Assembly (NCBI GenBank): GCA_020847615.1
Contig: JADLBR010000269.1
Coordinates: forward strand, 1-45,611
Source: Verrucomicrobiia bacterium
Lineage (GTDB): Bacteria > Verrucomicrobiota > Verrucomicrobiia > JADLBR01
Length of the DNA: 45,611 nt
Reading direction: 5' to 3'
The translations under genes and the position numbers were made by a program. Below, piece by piece: positions 16,201 to 24,436 of this stretch. The notes under the pieces are model-generated. The model ran no database searches. It worked only from the letters and a program-made list of their open reading frames with translations, and was not told the DNA's origin. The stretch's first letter is position 1. Each line of letters opens with the position of its first letter.

Positions 16201-17684
16201 TGCATCCACGGGGATTTCGGGTTGGGTATGTTGGGCAGGACGTCCTCGAATCGCGGCGCGATCGTGAGGAAGAGGCGCTCGAAGCAATCGTTGCGGCGAC
16301 CATCGGTCTTCGGGATGTATTCGCTGCCCCCGTTGTACGCCGCGCCCGAGGGCGCGATATCGTTCTCGAACCAGAGCTGCGATGCGCCGGAGCGGCAGTG
16401 GTCGATTAGCCCCATGAGGAAGAGCGGCCGATCGGGGGGACCCATGACCAGGGCGGCTGGCCGCGCCCTCGATGAGCCCACGAGGTAGGGGACCGTGACG
16501 AGGCGCGGCTCTCTCGCGTCCGCGGCCCGCCCGAAGGTCACGCGCCCCGCTCGGCCGCCCCGGCAAATCACGTCGATGACAAGGGACCTGCCCCACAGGC
16601 GGATGAGGTAGGTGACTTCGGCCTCGCGCTGGGCGGCCCCGAGCCTCCAGGTGGCGCGGAGGGTGTCGCCCTCGCGGGCGATGGATACGGGCGTGGCCCG
16701 GTCGGGCGCGAGGAAGGCATTGGGCGCATCGCCCGGGAACAGGACACCGCCGCCCTCCATGGGCCTGAATGGTTCGCCGCGGCCGCCCCACTGCGCGGTG
16801 ATGTCGCCGAGGGTGCCGGTGCGGGGCCCGTAGCGATATTCCAGCGTCCCGTCTTCGCCCCGGTAGCGGAAGACGTGCGCGTCCCCGGACTCGGAGAGGG
16901 CGGACGAGGAACCCGCGGCCGGGGCGTCGGGCAGTATGGTCTCCTCGCGGTTGGGGAATGGGAGTTGGCCGGGTCCGCTGTTGGGCGACACGTCTTGGCC
17001 CGGAAAGGCGGCGATGCCCCGCGCGGCGCGGGGCTTGAAGTCCAGGGGTGGCATGGGCTCGGGGTAGCACGCGAGGTTGTCGAAGAAGATCGCGCGATCC
17101 TCCCGGTTCCGGATGTTGGCGACCTCGATGCCCACGAGCCGCGCGCCCGCATTCGCGCGCTGCGCTTCGGCGGGGCGCAACTTGCGCTGCGCGCACGACC
17201 ATTCCTTCCAGCGCACCGTCCCGAGGTCGATGGGCAGGGGCTGGCCGCCGGCATCTTGGAGCAGGAGGCGCACAGAGACGGGCGGTGTGGTCGGGTCGGG
17301 CGAGAAGGCCCAGTTGTTGCCATAGACCCACATGTGCGCGCAGTCGGCGCCCGAGGGGATGGCGATGGGTTGCGGTGGGCGGAGGGTGACTTTGCCGGTG
17401 CCGCCGTCGGCGCGGTAAGTCAGTTTCGCGGATCGGGGGCCCCAGAGCGGACGCTCGGATCCCGCGGAAAAAGAGGCGATCGCGCGTGTGCCCTCGATGG
17501 CCCATCCCGAGACATCCTCAAAATCGGCGAGGGGGGCGACGATATCTTCGGTCCGGTTGGCCCAGACCATCTCGTAGGGGCGCTCGCCCGGGGGCGGCCC
17601 TTGCTCGGCGCGCGCGCCGGCGCCCGACAGGACCAGGGTGCAGGCGACGCCCAGATACCGGAACGTGCAATGGGGCATATACAT
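13263..17684 (-). CDS. Very large secreted protein, putative glycoside hydrolase with carbohydrate-binding-like domains
   Basis: The protein has 1473 residues, or 1471 if it starts at the second ATG (17678). A signal peptide is visible (FRYLGVACTLVLSGAGARAE). Residues of about 30-220 look like a jelly-roll carbohydrate-binding domain (FEDVSGWAIEG, SAKLTYRADGGTGKVTL, IFFDNLACY). The middle (about 400-900) has repeated beta-alpha features and many conserved-looking acidic/aromatic motifs: LLVTDHETGWRDGG, YGIYNQFCDLG, NTAYCDVHTALAPW, GPVYSEGNNHWYYSG and CNFGMGNGGMFYGK. This resembles a TIM-barrel glycosidase of the GH101/GH-D sort. The C-terminal part (about 1170-1330, CGRQELPGLAMHP to DLAPWAGQSIRIKLIADCG) resembles an NPCBM or sugar-binding domain. 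I cannot assign a named family. It is convergent with the GH97 gene. Confidence 0.65.
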   Translation of the reverse strand: MYMPHCTFRYLGVACTLVLSGAGARAEQGPPPGERPYEMVWANRTEDIVAPLADFEDVSGWAIEGTRAIASFSAGSERPLWGPRSAKLTYRADGGTGKVTLRPPQPIAIPSGADCAHMWVYGNNWAFSPDPTTPPVSVRLLLQDAGGQPLPIDLGTVRWKEWSCAQRKLRPAEAQRANAGARLVGIEVANIRNREDRAIFFDNLACYPEPMPPLDFKPRAARGIAAFPGQDVSPNSGPGQLPFPNREETILPDAPAAGSSSALSESGDAHVFRYRGEDGTLEYRYGPRTGTLGDITAQWGGRGEPFRPMEGGGVLFPGDAPNAFLAPDRATPVSIAREGDTLRATWRLGAAQREAEVTYLIRLWGRSLVIDVICRGGRAGRVTFGRAADAREPRLVTVPYLVGSSRARPAALVMGPPDRPLFLMGLIDHCRSGASQLWFENDIAPSGAAYNGGSEYIPKTDGRRNDCFERLFLTIAPRFEDVLPNIPNPKSPWMHVTGDVVWRAHGASDRQRDIQTWRDTVRLGMRHLLVTDHETGWRDGGESFTFRTRAAPGKGGDEGQARYAREMIGLGIRYGIYNQFCDLGAVNEFWHPDMICRTPEGDWQPAWPRCHRPKPVRAVEYGELLPPQIQKKFALNTAYCDVHTALAPWASVDYDPRSPGAGTFAATFYAYGEIMLLQKAAWNGPVYSEGNNHWYYSGLTDGNYGQDQHARLDVEPWLVDFDLRKIHPLNCNFGMGNGGMFYGKKENFGDTPGEQSAKLDRFLAATLAFGHTGFLVREAGVPCMARSYFMAQQVHAHYAREVADSIRYADADGRLLDTSAALATGAFRRSQVLTRYANGLLVAANGHTNDAWHVEISGTGHTLPPNGFVAALPPEKPGGSPRLFVASATRDGHRADYADTADYVYADGRGRFTRLPKAATDGPLIILPASDGSLEAIPLAGTREFAVWAGGQAASVTALDKDRKALGEVPSRWSRGLVHIGPRKDAFSYRAQPTAAPATPLACDTARVFPGDTVTVRAKQEHAITIPPESRPGTRLWFEREGGHIDFDVLPIAVVRRHIEHSPGAPATLVATITTELPNAGEAEIECLGVRRRIPLSQGKEATARFDVPSPDEPIIRDATLHVRIGGRTHIEPCWIMAEYDDFRVAALEPEQPSRIGMRLRGKAEEPIRQETRASVAPSPALDCGRQELPGLAMHPPYAGGTGYAFAEFGPFDIPRAATAVRAMVGKRNGSDPGDGVLFRIAVIDGQGAETTVAERIQLEHAWAEIAADLAPWAGQSIRIKLIADCGAKDNTSGDWACWANAEIASAKPALLLSLHDTEPAPRYRAAPGTVPIIAAQARSAKQAFLCYEAVGVSASSHPADVFVAESNIGRLAPGPGSSETRGEWGSEARIPLTPEAIAHLSGFTRVRIHNPKGDCFKIRNARIELELPGGRRASSMVTTAAYTHPADWLYAEGIGVTADRDIQLHIRLLLEP

Positions 17685-17793
17685 TTTGTGGCAGCGCGGA
17701 CCGGCTTTGTCGAGGCGGGCGCGCCGCGGGCCGGGTTGCCGCCGGGGCGTCATCGTGCGCCCGCGGCGGATCTCGGGGGCGCGGCCCCGGTCG

Positions 17794-18807
17794 CTACTCC
17801 CCGCCGTTGTTGTACGCATCCAGTGCGGCGGCCACGGCGATCATCATCGCGCGCCGGGGATCTCGCTTGCCGACCTTGAAGGGCAAGTCGCCCGGGAAGG
17901 TGGCGAGCAGCGCGTCGGCGATCGCGACGGCATGCTGGATCGCGGTGGGATCGCAGCCGTTGGCGATGTTGAGTTTCGCGGCGATGAGCTGGTGCGCCAG
18001 GATCATGCTGGGGTCACCGCAGGTGGGTCGGCCGAGCAGCGCCAACAGCTGATCCATCGAGTAGGTGACCGCTCCCAGCGCCAGCGCGTCCACGGGCCAT
18101 GCGTCCGGGTGGTTCTTCCAGTACCCCTGTGTCCTCGGACAGCCGTCGCCGAATCGCGGGTCGTCGACCGTCGTGATGACGCCCATCGAGATGTCGGCCC
18201 CCTCGGGCCCATTGCACAGTTCGAACTCGATGGCGCCCACCCGCGTGAAGTCCGCCCCGCCCGCCGGGCCGGCCGCGACAAACTGGGAGAATCCCACGAC
18301 CGTGTCCACGAACGCGAACGACGAGTCGGCGGCGATGGGTATCTCGGCCACCGAATAGCGGGTCGCATCCTGATAGACGTAGATCTCGACGTCGGCCCCC
18401 AGGTCAGACGTCGTCGCGAACTTGAACGCGTTGCGGGTCCCGCCCTCGGTCAGGTCCAGCCCGCCCAGGCCGGCGAAGTCCACCGCCCTCGAGTTGTCTG
18501 GGCCATCGTAGACGAGGTGGAGGCACGCGCGCACCCCCGGGCCGCACGAGAGCGACACCGTGTTCGGGAATGTGAGCGCGACATCGCCAAATAGGGAATC
18601 CATCGCCCCGGTCTCTCGGTAGACGTAGAGTTCCCGCTCGCCACCGACCGCACCCGGCGCGGCCTGGCTGCTCCAGTTTGTGGCGCACGGACAGCATGGC
18701 ACTTCCATGAACTGCCACGTGTCGAATGCGTCGATCGTCGTCTGTGCTGCCGCCGTGACCGAAAGCGCGAGTCCCGCGGCGACCGCCACCATAGGTTGCT
18801 TTTTCAT
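17794..18807 (-). CDS. Secreted protein with C-terminal TQGYWKNHP module
   Basis: The 337-residue protein has a short signal peptide (MVAVAAGLALSVTAAAQ). Residues of about 23-215 are an all-beta domain with paired cysteines (PCCPC, LSCGPGVRAC) and GGADFTRVGAIEFELCNG, a pattern seen in secreted proteins of planctomycetes, cyanobacteria and others. Residues 223-283 are the compact module CPRTQGYWKNHPDAWPVDAL followed by GDPSMILAHQLIAAKLNIAN. That module is shared by many unrelated secreted bacterial proteins and has no known function. No LPXTG or PEP-CTERM tail is present. The start at 18807 has GGGAGG about 9 bases upstream. It is probably extracellular; no enzymatic residues can be named. Confidence 0.75.
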   Translation of the reverse strand: MKKQPMVAVAAGLALSVTAAAQTTIDAFDTWQFMEVPCCPCATNWSSQAAPGAVGGERELYVYRETGAMDSLFGDVALTFPNTVSLSCGPGVRACLHLVYDGPDNSRAVDFAGLGGLDLTEGGTRNAFKFATTSDLGADVEIYVYQDATRYSVAEIPIAADSSFAFVDTVVGFSQFVAAGPAGGADFTRVGAIEFELCNGPEGADISMGVITTVDDPRFGDGCPRTQGYWKNHPDAWPVDALALGAVTYSMDQLLALLGRPTCGDPSMILAHQLIAAKLNIANGCDPTAIQHAVAIADALLATFPGDLPFKVGKRDPRRAMMIAVAAALDAYNNGGE

Positions 18808-18920
18808 ACCGACGTTCCCTCCCATAGGGTTGCTTGCGCCCCGCCCCCAAGTCCGTCGGGTTTTCCCAGGCGTGAACCGCAGAGCGGTCGCCATGGTTAA
18901 TTAATTGTACTTCTTGAAGC

Positions 18921-18949
18921 AATATGCACTCGAAAGCGCGACTAAACAA
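18921..18949 (-). promoter_or_regulatory. Candidate promoter for the TQGYWKNHP gene
   Basis: The intergenic stretch 18895-18970 is AT-rich in an otherwise GC-rich region. On the minus strand TTGTTT (18949-18944) and CATATT (18926-18921) are 17 bp apart, a sigma-70-like pair with weak consensus matches. The start codon lies about 115 nt downstream, implying a long leader. From here to 19031 nothing else is recognisable. Confidence 0.3.
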
Positions 18950-19031
18950 CCAGAACAAGACACTCTTTTGACCGGGGCACGTGTGTTCATGCGCGTGCTC
19001 GGCAGCTAGCTGATTCGAGAGCGGGCCGTGT

Positions 19032-19196
19032 CACTCATGTGGAAACTTCTGGTGAGTCGCGGAGTGCCTAAAGGCACCACTACGAACATTCCCGTGGTTT
19101 TGGGCTCGTAGTGCCGCCTTTAGGTGGTATCCGCATAACATGCTTATGCCGAGCCTGTTGTGACACGCATCGCAGTGTCACAAACTTATAAGTTTC
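19032..19196. repeat. 165-bp dispersed repeat, copy 2
   Basis: This is the second copy of the element at 176-340, same strand and same length. The two GTAG-hairpin units face each other across a spacer reading GAACATTCCCGTGGTTTTGG. Stem substitutions mostly keep pairing in the first hairpin (GTGCCTAAAGGCAC against GTGCCTGAAGGCAC), while the second has drifted. It lies in a 550-bp gap between the TQGYWKNHP gene and the Gfo/Idh gene, which otherwise contains only repeats. Confidence 0.8.
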
Positions 19197-19206
19197 TGGC
19201 AGACGT

Positions 19207-19289
19207 CATCCGGCAACCGCCGGACCACCGGGGGAGATACTGTAGCCGAAACCGTGAAGCTATGGCCAAACGCTCACGCGTTTGGCTAC
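19207..19289. repeat. Composite REP-like element (CATCCGGC hairpin plus GTAG doublet)
   Basis: It begins with CATCCGGCAACCGCCGGA and ACCACCGG, a block shared with 38444 and 39848. A tail-to-tail doublet follows: GTAGCCGAA at 19242, and CCAAACGCTCACGCGTTTGG then CTAC at 19286-19289. The second stem is a perfect hairpin; the first is imperfect. It lies 68 bp before the Gfo/Idh start. Confidence 0.75.
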
Positions 19290-19357
19290 GGGAAGCGAGG
19301 TGGCTTCTGGCTGCCCTGTCTTGACGTTTCATCAAAAGGGATTGCAGGATTGTGTCC

Positions 19358-20719
19358 ATGGATCGGCGACATTTTCTGAAGGGCGTCTTGGGCGTTGGGC
19401 TGGGAGGGGCAGGGGCGGCGGGCTGTGGGCGGAGGAGGCGGCGGAGCCCGTTGGGGAAGTTGCGATTGGCGTGCGTGGGGATCGGGGGGGTGGGGAAGCG
19501 GGATCTGGAGAATTTTCGGGGGCACGGGGACGTGGAGGTGGCGGCGCTGTGCGACGTGGACAGGGGTATCCTGGAGGCGGGTGCGAAGGATCTGCCGGGG
19601 GCGAATAAGTACGCGGATTGGAGGGAGATGCTGGCTTCGGAGGGGGACCGGATCGATGCGGTGCACATTGCGGTGCCGGACCACATGCATGCGGCCATTG
19701 CGATGTCGGCGATCCGCGGGGGCAAGCACGTGTACCTGCAGAAGCCGATGTGCCATGACGTGGCGGAGGTGCGCGCGCTGGTGGCCGCGGCGGGGCGGGC
19801 GGGGGTGGCGACGCAGCTGGGGACGCAGCACGCGTCTGGGGTGGGGGAGCGGATGGCGGTGCGCTATTTGCGCGAGGGGGTCATCGGCAGGCTGAAACAC
19901 GTCTACATGTGCGCCAATCGCGAGGGCGCGATCGAGAGGTACCGGCTGCCGGGGCCGAGGCCCGAGAAGGGCGAGCCGCCGCCGGCGGACCTAGCGTGGG
20001 AGCTGTGGCTGGGGACCGCGCCGCGCCGGGAGTACGCGCCAAAGTTGTATCACCCGATGCTCTGGCGCTCGTGGCAGGACTTTGGGACCGGGTGGTCGGG
20101 GGACATCGGGTGCCACATTTTCAGCGCGCTGTGGATGGCCTACTCGCCCGGGCCGCCCAAGACGGTCGCCGCGGAAGTCCAGGAAAGCTGGCGGAATGAT
20201 CCGGCGCGCTTTGGGCAGACGTGGCCCCAGAGCATCCACATCACGTGGGAGTTTCCGGGGAACGCAGGGACCGATGGCGATTTCAAGGTGGAGTGGTTCG
20301 ACGGGCTCTACTTTCCGCCGAAGGAGATCCAGGCCATGTATCCGTTCGAGGGCGCGACGTATCCCGGGGAGGCGGCGATGTTCGTGGGCACCGACGGGGC
20401 GCTGCTGCTGCCGCTCGGATCGGGCCCGATCCTGCTTCCGCGGGAGAAGTTCGCCGGCCTGCCAAAGCCCGAGGTCGAGCCGCGGAACCACTACCACCAC
20501 TTCGTGGATTCCTGTTTCGGGCGCTCCGAGGCCGGATCGAACTTTGGGGTGACTGGGCCCATGAGCGAGGCGGTGCTTCTGGGGACGGTGGCGGTGCGGA
20601 TGCCCGGGAGGAGCCTGGAGTGGGACTCCAGAAAGATGCGCTTCCCGAATTGCCGCGAGGCAGACCGCCTATTGCGGCGGACTTATCGCGAGGGCTGGGC
20701 GGTCAAGGGGTTGCGATAG
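19358..20719 (+). CDS. Gfo/Idh/MocA family oxidoreductase with Tat signal
   Basis: The 453-residue protein begins MDRRHFLKGVLGVGLGG, a twin-arginine signal (RRxFLK plus hydrophobic run), and ends it with GAAGC, so it may be a lipoprotein. A Rossmann NAD(P) domain starts at LRLACVGIGGVGKRD. VHIAVPDHMHA and HVYLQKPMCHD hold the usual substrate/cofactor lysine region, and a C-terminal sheet domain follows. Exported members of this family oxidise sugars, with tightly bound cofactor. Some partner with DUF1080 proteins in 3-keto-glycoside breakdown; a DUF1080 protein lies at 1534. I chose the ATG at 19358 because GCAGGA lies 8 bases upstream; a GTG six bases earlier would be too close to it. It is convergent with glnS, with a REP doublet between. 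Confidence 0.88.
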   Translation: MDRRHFLKGVLGVGLGGAGAAGCGRRRRRSPLGKLRLACVGIGGVGKRDLENFRGHGDVEVAALCDVDRGILEAGAKDLPGANKYADWREMLASEGDRIDAVHIAVPDHMHAAIAMSAIRGGKHVYLQKPMCHDVAEVRALVAAAGRAGVATQLGTQHASGVGERMAVRYLREGVIGRLKHVYMCANREGAIERYRLPGPRPEKGEPPPADLAWELWLGTAPRREYAPKLYHPMLWRSWQDFGTGWSGDIGCHIFSALWMAYSPGPPKTVAAEVQESWRNDPARFGQTWPQSIHITWEFPGNAGTDGDFKVEWFDGLYFPPKEIQAMYPFEGATYPGEAAMFVGTDGALLLPLGSGPILLPREKFAGLPKPEVEPRNHYHHFVDSCFGRSEAGSNFGVTGPMSEAVLLGTVAVRMPGRSLEWDSRKMRFPNCREADRLLRRTYREGWAVKGLR

Positions 20720-20827
20720 TATCCGGGCCAACCACCGGACGACTGGGGCAAACGTAGCCGATCGCCTCAGGCGATTGGCGGCCAAACGCTCACGCGTTCG
20801 GCTACGGGATGCGCTGCGGCAATTTTC
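20720..20827. repeat. REP-like GTAG doublet between convergent genes
   Basis: Tail-to-tail units run from GTAG at 20754 to CTAC at 20802-20805. The left stem is GATCGCCTCAGGCGATTGG and the right stem CCAAACGCTCACGCGTTCGG. One GTAG faces each flanking gene's stop codon. The flank 20806-20827 (minus strand AAAATTGCCGCAGCGCATCC) is nearly identical to the sequence that encodes the end of the kinase at 39931. A degraded CATCCGG-type block (TATCCGGGCC) precedes it, directly after the Gfo/Idh stop. Confidence 0.8.
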
Positions 20828-20830
20828 AAG

Positions 20831-22540
20831 TCAGCCCGACTTGGCCTGGATCTTCTTCCACGAGTCCTTCAGGGGGACCGTGCGATTGAAGACGGGGCGA
20901 CCGGGCCGGCTGTCCGGGTCTTTGCAGAAATAGCCGACCCTCTCGAACTGGCACCGGTATCCCGGAGGCGCGGTGTCGAGCGCGGGCTCGATGCGGCATC
21001 CGGTCAGCGCGCGGAGCGAACCGGGATTGAGGCCCGCCTTCCAGTCGCCCGGGGTCGCCATGGGGTCCTCCGGCAAAAAGAGGTGGTCGTAGAGCCGCAC
21101 CTCGGCCGGGATGGCGTGGCGCGCGGAGACCCAGTGGATGGTGCCCTTGACCTTGCGGCCGTCGGGCGCATCGCCCCCGCGGGTGGCCGGGTCGTAGGTG
21201 CAGCGGAGTTCGACGATTTCCCCGCGGGCGTCCCGGATGACTTCCTGGCAGGTGATGAAATAGGCGCAGCGGAGGCGGACCTCGCGGCCGGGGGCGAGAC
21301 GGTGGAATTGCTTGGGGGGATCCTCCATGAAATCGTCGCGCTCGATGAAGAGTTCGCGGCAGAAGGGTAGCTTGCGGGTGCCGGCCGCGGGATCCTCGGG
21401 GTTGTTGATGGCATCGACCTCCTCGCAGGCGTCCGCGGGGTAGTTCGAGATCGTGACCTTGAGGGGATCGATGACCGCCATCGCGCGGGGCGCGATCCTG
21501 TTGAGGTGGTCCCGGACGCAGTGCTCGAGGAGCCGGATGTCGACGGTGGTATCGCTCTTGGTGACGCCGATGCGCCTGCAGAACTCGCGGATGGCCTCGG
21601 GGGTGAAGCCGCGGCGCCTGAGGCCCCGCAGGGTCGGGAGGCGCGGGTCGTCCCAGCCCGAGACGGTGCCGCCCTCGACCAGTTCCCTGAGGTAGCGCTT
21701 GCTGAGCACGGTGTGGGTGAGATTGAGGCGCCCGAACTCGATCTGGCGCGGGTGGTGGACGCCGAGCGCATCCAGGAACCAGTCGTAGAGCGGCCGGTGG
21801 TTCTCGAAGCTGATGTCGCAGATGGAGTGGGTGATGCCCTCGATCGAGTCGGACTGGCCGTGGGCCCAATCGTAGGTGGGGTAGATGCACCAGCGGGAAC
21901 CCTGGCGGTAGTGGTCGGCCCTGAGGATCCTGTACATGACGGGGTCGCGCATGTTCAGGTTGGGGTGCGCCATGTCGATCTTGGCCCGCAGCGTCCGGGA
22001 GCCGTCGGGGAACTCGCCGCGGCGCATGCGCCCGAAGAGGTCGAGGTTCTCGGCGACGGCCCGGTCCCGGTTGGGGCTATCCTTGCCCGGCGGCGTCTCG
22101 CGACGCCCGTCCGCGCCAAAGACCTGCGTGCCGCGATAGGCGCTGATCTCGTCCTCGCCCAGGTCGCAGACGTACGCCTTGCCCTTCTTGATGAGGTCGA
22201 TGGCCCAGTCGCAGAGCTGGCCGAAATAGTCCGAGGCGTAGAAGAGCCTGTCCTGCCAATCGAATCCCAGCCAGCGGACGTCCTCCTGGATCGCCTCGAC
22301 GTACTCGTCCTTCTCCTTGGCGGGGTTGGTGTCGTCCATCCGGAGGTTGTATTTTCCGCCGTGCTCTTCGGCGACGCCGTAGGTGATGCAGATGGCCTTG
22401 GCGTGGCCGATGTGGAGATGGCCGTTGGGCTCGGGCGGGAAACGGGTGTGGACCCGTCCCCCGAACCGCCCCGACGCGTTGTCCGCGCCGATCGCCTCCC
22501 TGATGAAATCCGTCGGGTTTTGCCTGGTTTCTTCGTTCAT
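20831..22540 (-). CDS. glnS: Glutaminyl-tRNA synthetase
   Basis: The 569-residue protein is the standard length for bacterial class I GlnRS, which charges tRNA-Gln directly. The HIGH motif is in [17 protein letters not shown] (about residues 34-50). The KMSKS-like loop is [13 protein letters not shown]. Family signatures FRMDDTNP-like ([12 protein letters not shown]), [20 protein letters not shown] and the C-terminal anticodon-binding beta-barrels (for example [11 protein letters not shown]) are all present. Start and end fit the family, with no truncation. Having GlnRS suggests Gln-tRNA can be made without the GatCAB route. It is divergent from the sigma-factor gene across 208 bp that presumably hold both promoters. 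Confidence 0.97.
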   Translation of the reverse strand: MNEETRQNPTDFIREAIGADNASGRFGGRVHTRFPPEPNGHLHIGHAKAICITYGVAEEHGGKYNLRMDDTNPAKEKDEYVEAIQEDVRWLGFDWQDRLFYASDYFGQLCDWAIDLIKKGKAYVCDLGEDEISAYRGTQVFGADGRRETPPGKDSPNRDRAVAENLDLFGRMRRGEFPDGSRTLRAKIDMAHPNLNMRDPVMYRILRADHYRQGSRWCIYPTYDWAHGQSDSIEGITHSICDISFENHRPLYDWFLDALGVHHPRQIEFGRLNLTHTVLSKRYLRELVEGGTVSGWDDPRLPTLRGLRRRGFTPEAIREFCRRIGVTKSDTTVDIRLLEHCVRDHLNRIAPRAMAVIDPLKVTISNYPADACEEVDAINNPEDPAAGTRKLPFCRELFIERDDFMEDPPKQFHRLAPGREVRLRCAYFITCQEVIRDARGEIVELRCTYDPATRGGDAPDGRKVKGTIHWVSARHAIPAEVRLYDHLFLPEDPMATPGDWKAGLNPGSLRALTGCRIEPALDTAPPGYRCQFERVGYFCKDPDSRPGRPVFNRTVPLKDSWKKIQAKSG

Positions 22541-22748
22541 GGTCCGTGCGCCAAAGCGTGCAGTCTATCGGTTGCGCCGGGGGGCGCAACCGAGATCCGG
22601 CGGCGATAATTTGAACCGCGGGGAGGCCCGGATTGTCGAAATATGCAAGAGGGGGTCTTCTGCCCGCGGGGTGAGCAAGGCCGGTCAGGTTCATGGGGCT
22701 GGCGCCTCCCCCGGGTTAGGGTTGACACCCTATTGAGACAGGAGAGCG

Positions 22749-23750
22749 ATGAGAGCAACGTGGGTCAGCATGAAAATCGAGACCGAATACAGCAGCGTTC
22801 CGGCAGAGTACCGCGGCACGGAGAGCCCCACCCGGCTCTACTTCAGGGAGATCGGCGAGGCGCCGCTCCTGACCCCGCGGGAGGAGGTCGACCTGGCCAA
22901 CCAGCTCCAGCGCGGGCTCAAGGCCGAGGAGCGGCTCGAGAAATCGCGCAGGCGCGGCAAGGGAAAGTCCAAGCCCGTGGCGCTGGGCGCCGCGATGAAG
23001 GCCAAGCTCAAGGCGCAGGTCGAGGAGGGCAAGAAGGCCCGGGAGCGGCTCATCAAGGGCAACCTCCGGCTGGTCGTCAAGATCGCGCAGGATTACGCGA
23101 ACATGGGGCTCCCCCTGCTGGACCTCATTTCCGAGGGCAACATCGGCCTGGTCAAGGCGGTCGAGCGCTTCAATCCCAACAAGGGCGCGAAGCTCAGCAC
23201 CTACGCCGCGTGGTGGATCAAGCAGGCGGTCAAGCGGGCGCTCTCCAACCAGGGCCGGACGATCCGGATCCCGGTGCACATGAACGACAAGATCTCCCGG
23301 ATGCGGCGCGTCGAGTCGCAGCTCCAGGAGGAGTTTGGGCGGGAACCCACCGACGAGGAACTCGCCGAGGAGCTCAGCGTCCCCCAGGCGAAGATCGTGC
23401 GGATGAGGCTGGCCGGCAACAGGGCGACCTCGCTCAACGCCAAGCTCCAGGGCGACGACGGGGCCGAGCTGGGCGATCTCGTGGGCGATGACCGCACGAG
23501 GACCTCCGCGGATCTCATCGAGCGCGAGGAGCTCGCCACGAAGGCCCTGCGCTACCTCGACAGCCTGGACGAGCGCGAGCGCCTGATCCTGGTCATGCGC
23601 TTCGGGCTCGACGGCCAGTCGCGGCGCACGCTCGAGGAGGTTGGCGAGAAGTTCAACGTGACGCGCGAGCGCATCCGGCAGCTCCAGAACGTGGGGCTGC
23701 GCAACCTGAAGCTCGCCCTGGAGAGCGCGGCGCCGGCGGAGGACTTCTGA
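22749..23750 (+). CDS. RNA polymerase sigma-70 family factor (RpoD-like)
   Basis: The 333-residue protein has region 1.2 (SPTRLYFREIGEAPLLTPREEVDLA, residues 26-50), regions 2.1-2.4 (LIKGNLRLVVKIAQDYANMG through STYAAWWIKQAVKRAL, 101-165), region 3, and region 4 with the HTH (TLEEVGEKFNVTRERIRQLQ, about 293-312). Region 1.1 is absent and a lysine/arginine-rich insert of about 35 residues separates 1.2 from 2.1. This fits a compact primary (group 1) or group 2 sigma factor. AGGAG just upstream supports ATG 22749; ATG 22770 is an alternative. It is convergent with the response regulator, with only 7 bp between the stops. Confidence 0.9.
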   Translation: MRATWVSMKIETEYSSVPAEYRGTESPTRLYFREIGEAPLLTPREEVDLANQLQRGLKAEERLEKSRRRGKGKSKPVALGAAMKAKLKAQVEEGKKARERLIKGNLRLVVKIAQDYANMGLPLLDLISEGNIGLVKAVERFNPNKGAKLSTYAAWWIKQAVKRALSNQGRTIRIPVHMNDKISRMRRVESQLQEEFGREPTDEELAEELSVPQAKIVRMRLAGNRATSLNAKLQGDDGAELGDLVGDDRTRTSADLIEREELATKALRYLDSLDERERLILVMRFGLDGQSRRTLEEVGEKFNVTRERIRQLQNVGLRNLKLALESAAPAEDF

Positions 23751-23757
23751 GATTCTC

Positions 23758-24408
23758 TCAGGAAGGCGAGACGAGGCCGGCCTTGATGGCGTAGAGCGTG
23801 ACGCCGACCGCGTCGTGAACGTTGAGCTTGCGCATCAGGTTCGTGCGGTGGTTGTCCACCGTCTTGATGCTGACCCCGAGCCGGTCGGCGATCTCCTTGT
23901 TGAGCAGGCCGCTGGCCACGAGCCGGAGGATCTCCAATTCGCGATCGGTGAGATTGTACACGGATGGCGGGGGCGCCGCGGCGGTGCGCTTGAGGATGGA
24001 CTGGATCGCGGGGCTGAAGAACGAGGCGCCGCCGAGGATCGTGCGGATGGCCGTCTGGAGCGTCTCGATGGACGCGCCCTTCTCGACGAACCCGTGGGCC
24101 CCGATGCGGAGGGAATCGGCCACCAGTTCGGGGGTGGCCTGGCCGGACACGATGAGGGCCCGGCAGTTGGGGACGTCGGACCGCACGGCGCGCAGCACGT
24201 CGAGTCCCGGCATGTCCGGCAGCATCAGGTCGAGTATGACCAGGTCGGGCGCGTGCTCGCGGCAGGCGGATATCGCCTCGGCGCCATGGCTGCATTCGGC
24301 GATGACCTGAATATTCCGTTCCTGGTCGAGGACCAGGCGGAGCATCTCCCGGAGCATCAGGTGATCCTCGACGAGGAGAACGCGGAATTTTGACAGGCTC
24401 TTGGGCAC
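23758..24408 (-). CDS. NarL/FixJ-type response regulator
   Basis: The 216-residue protein has a receiver domain (residues 9-125) with acidic Glu14-Asp15, phosphoacceptor Asp60 (LVILDLMLPD), and Lys110 (FVEKGAS). A LuxR-type HTH follows (about 150-215: LTDRELEILRLVASGLLNKE then IADRLGVSIKTVDNHRTNLM). It should be a DNA-binding transcription factor activated by phosphorylation. It is divergent from the LOV hybrid kinase, with only 28 bp between the starts, so the two probably share a control region and a signalling pathway. The hybrid kinase ends in an Hpt domain, which could pass phosphate to this regulator (inference). Confidence 0.93.
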   Translation of the reverse strand: MPKSLSKFRVLLVEDHLMLREMLRLVLDQERNIQVIAECSHGAEAISACREHAPDLVILDLMLPDMPGLDVLRAVRSDVPNCRALIVSGQATPELVADSLRIGAHGFVEKGASIETLQTAIRTILGGASFFSPAIQSILKRTAAAPPPSVYNLTDRELEILRLVASGLLNKEIADRLGVSIKTVDNHRTNLMRKLNVHDAVGVTLYAIKAGLVSPS

Positions 24409-24436
24409 GGGTTATTGGGTTTTTCAGTGAGAGGAT

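Noticed and set aside
22722-22727. TTGACA as -35 box for the sigma gene
   Set aside because: At 17 bp spacing the -10 position falls on the ribosome site and start codon with no TATAAT-like sequence. A start at 22770 would be needed, with no ribosome site.
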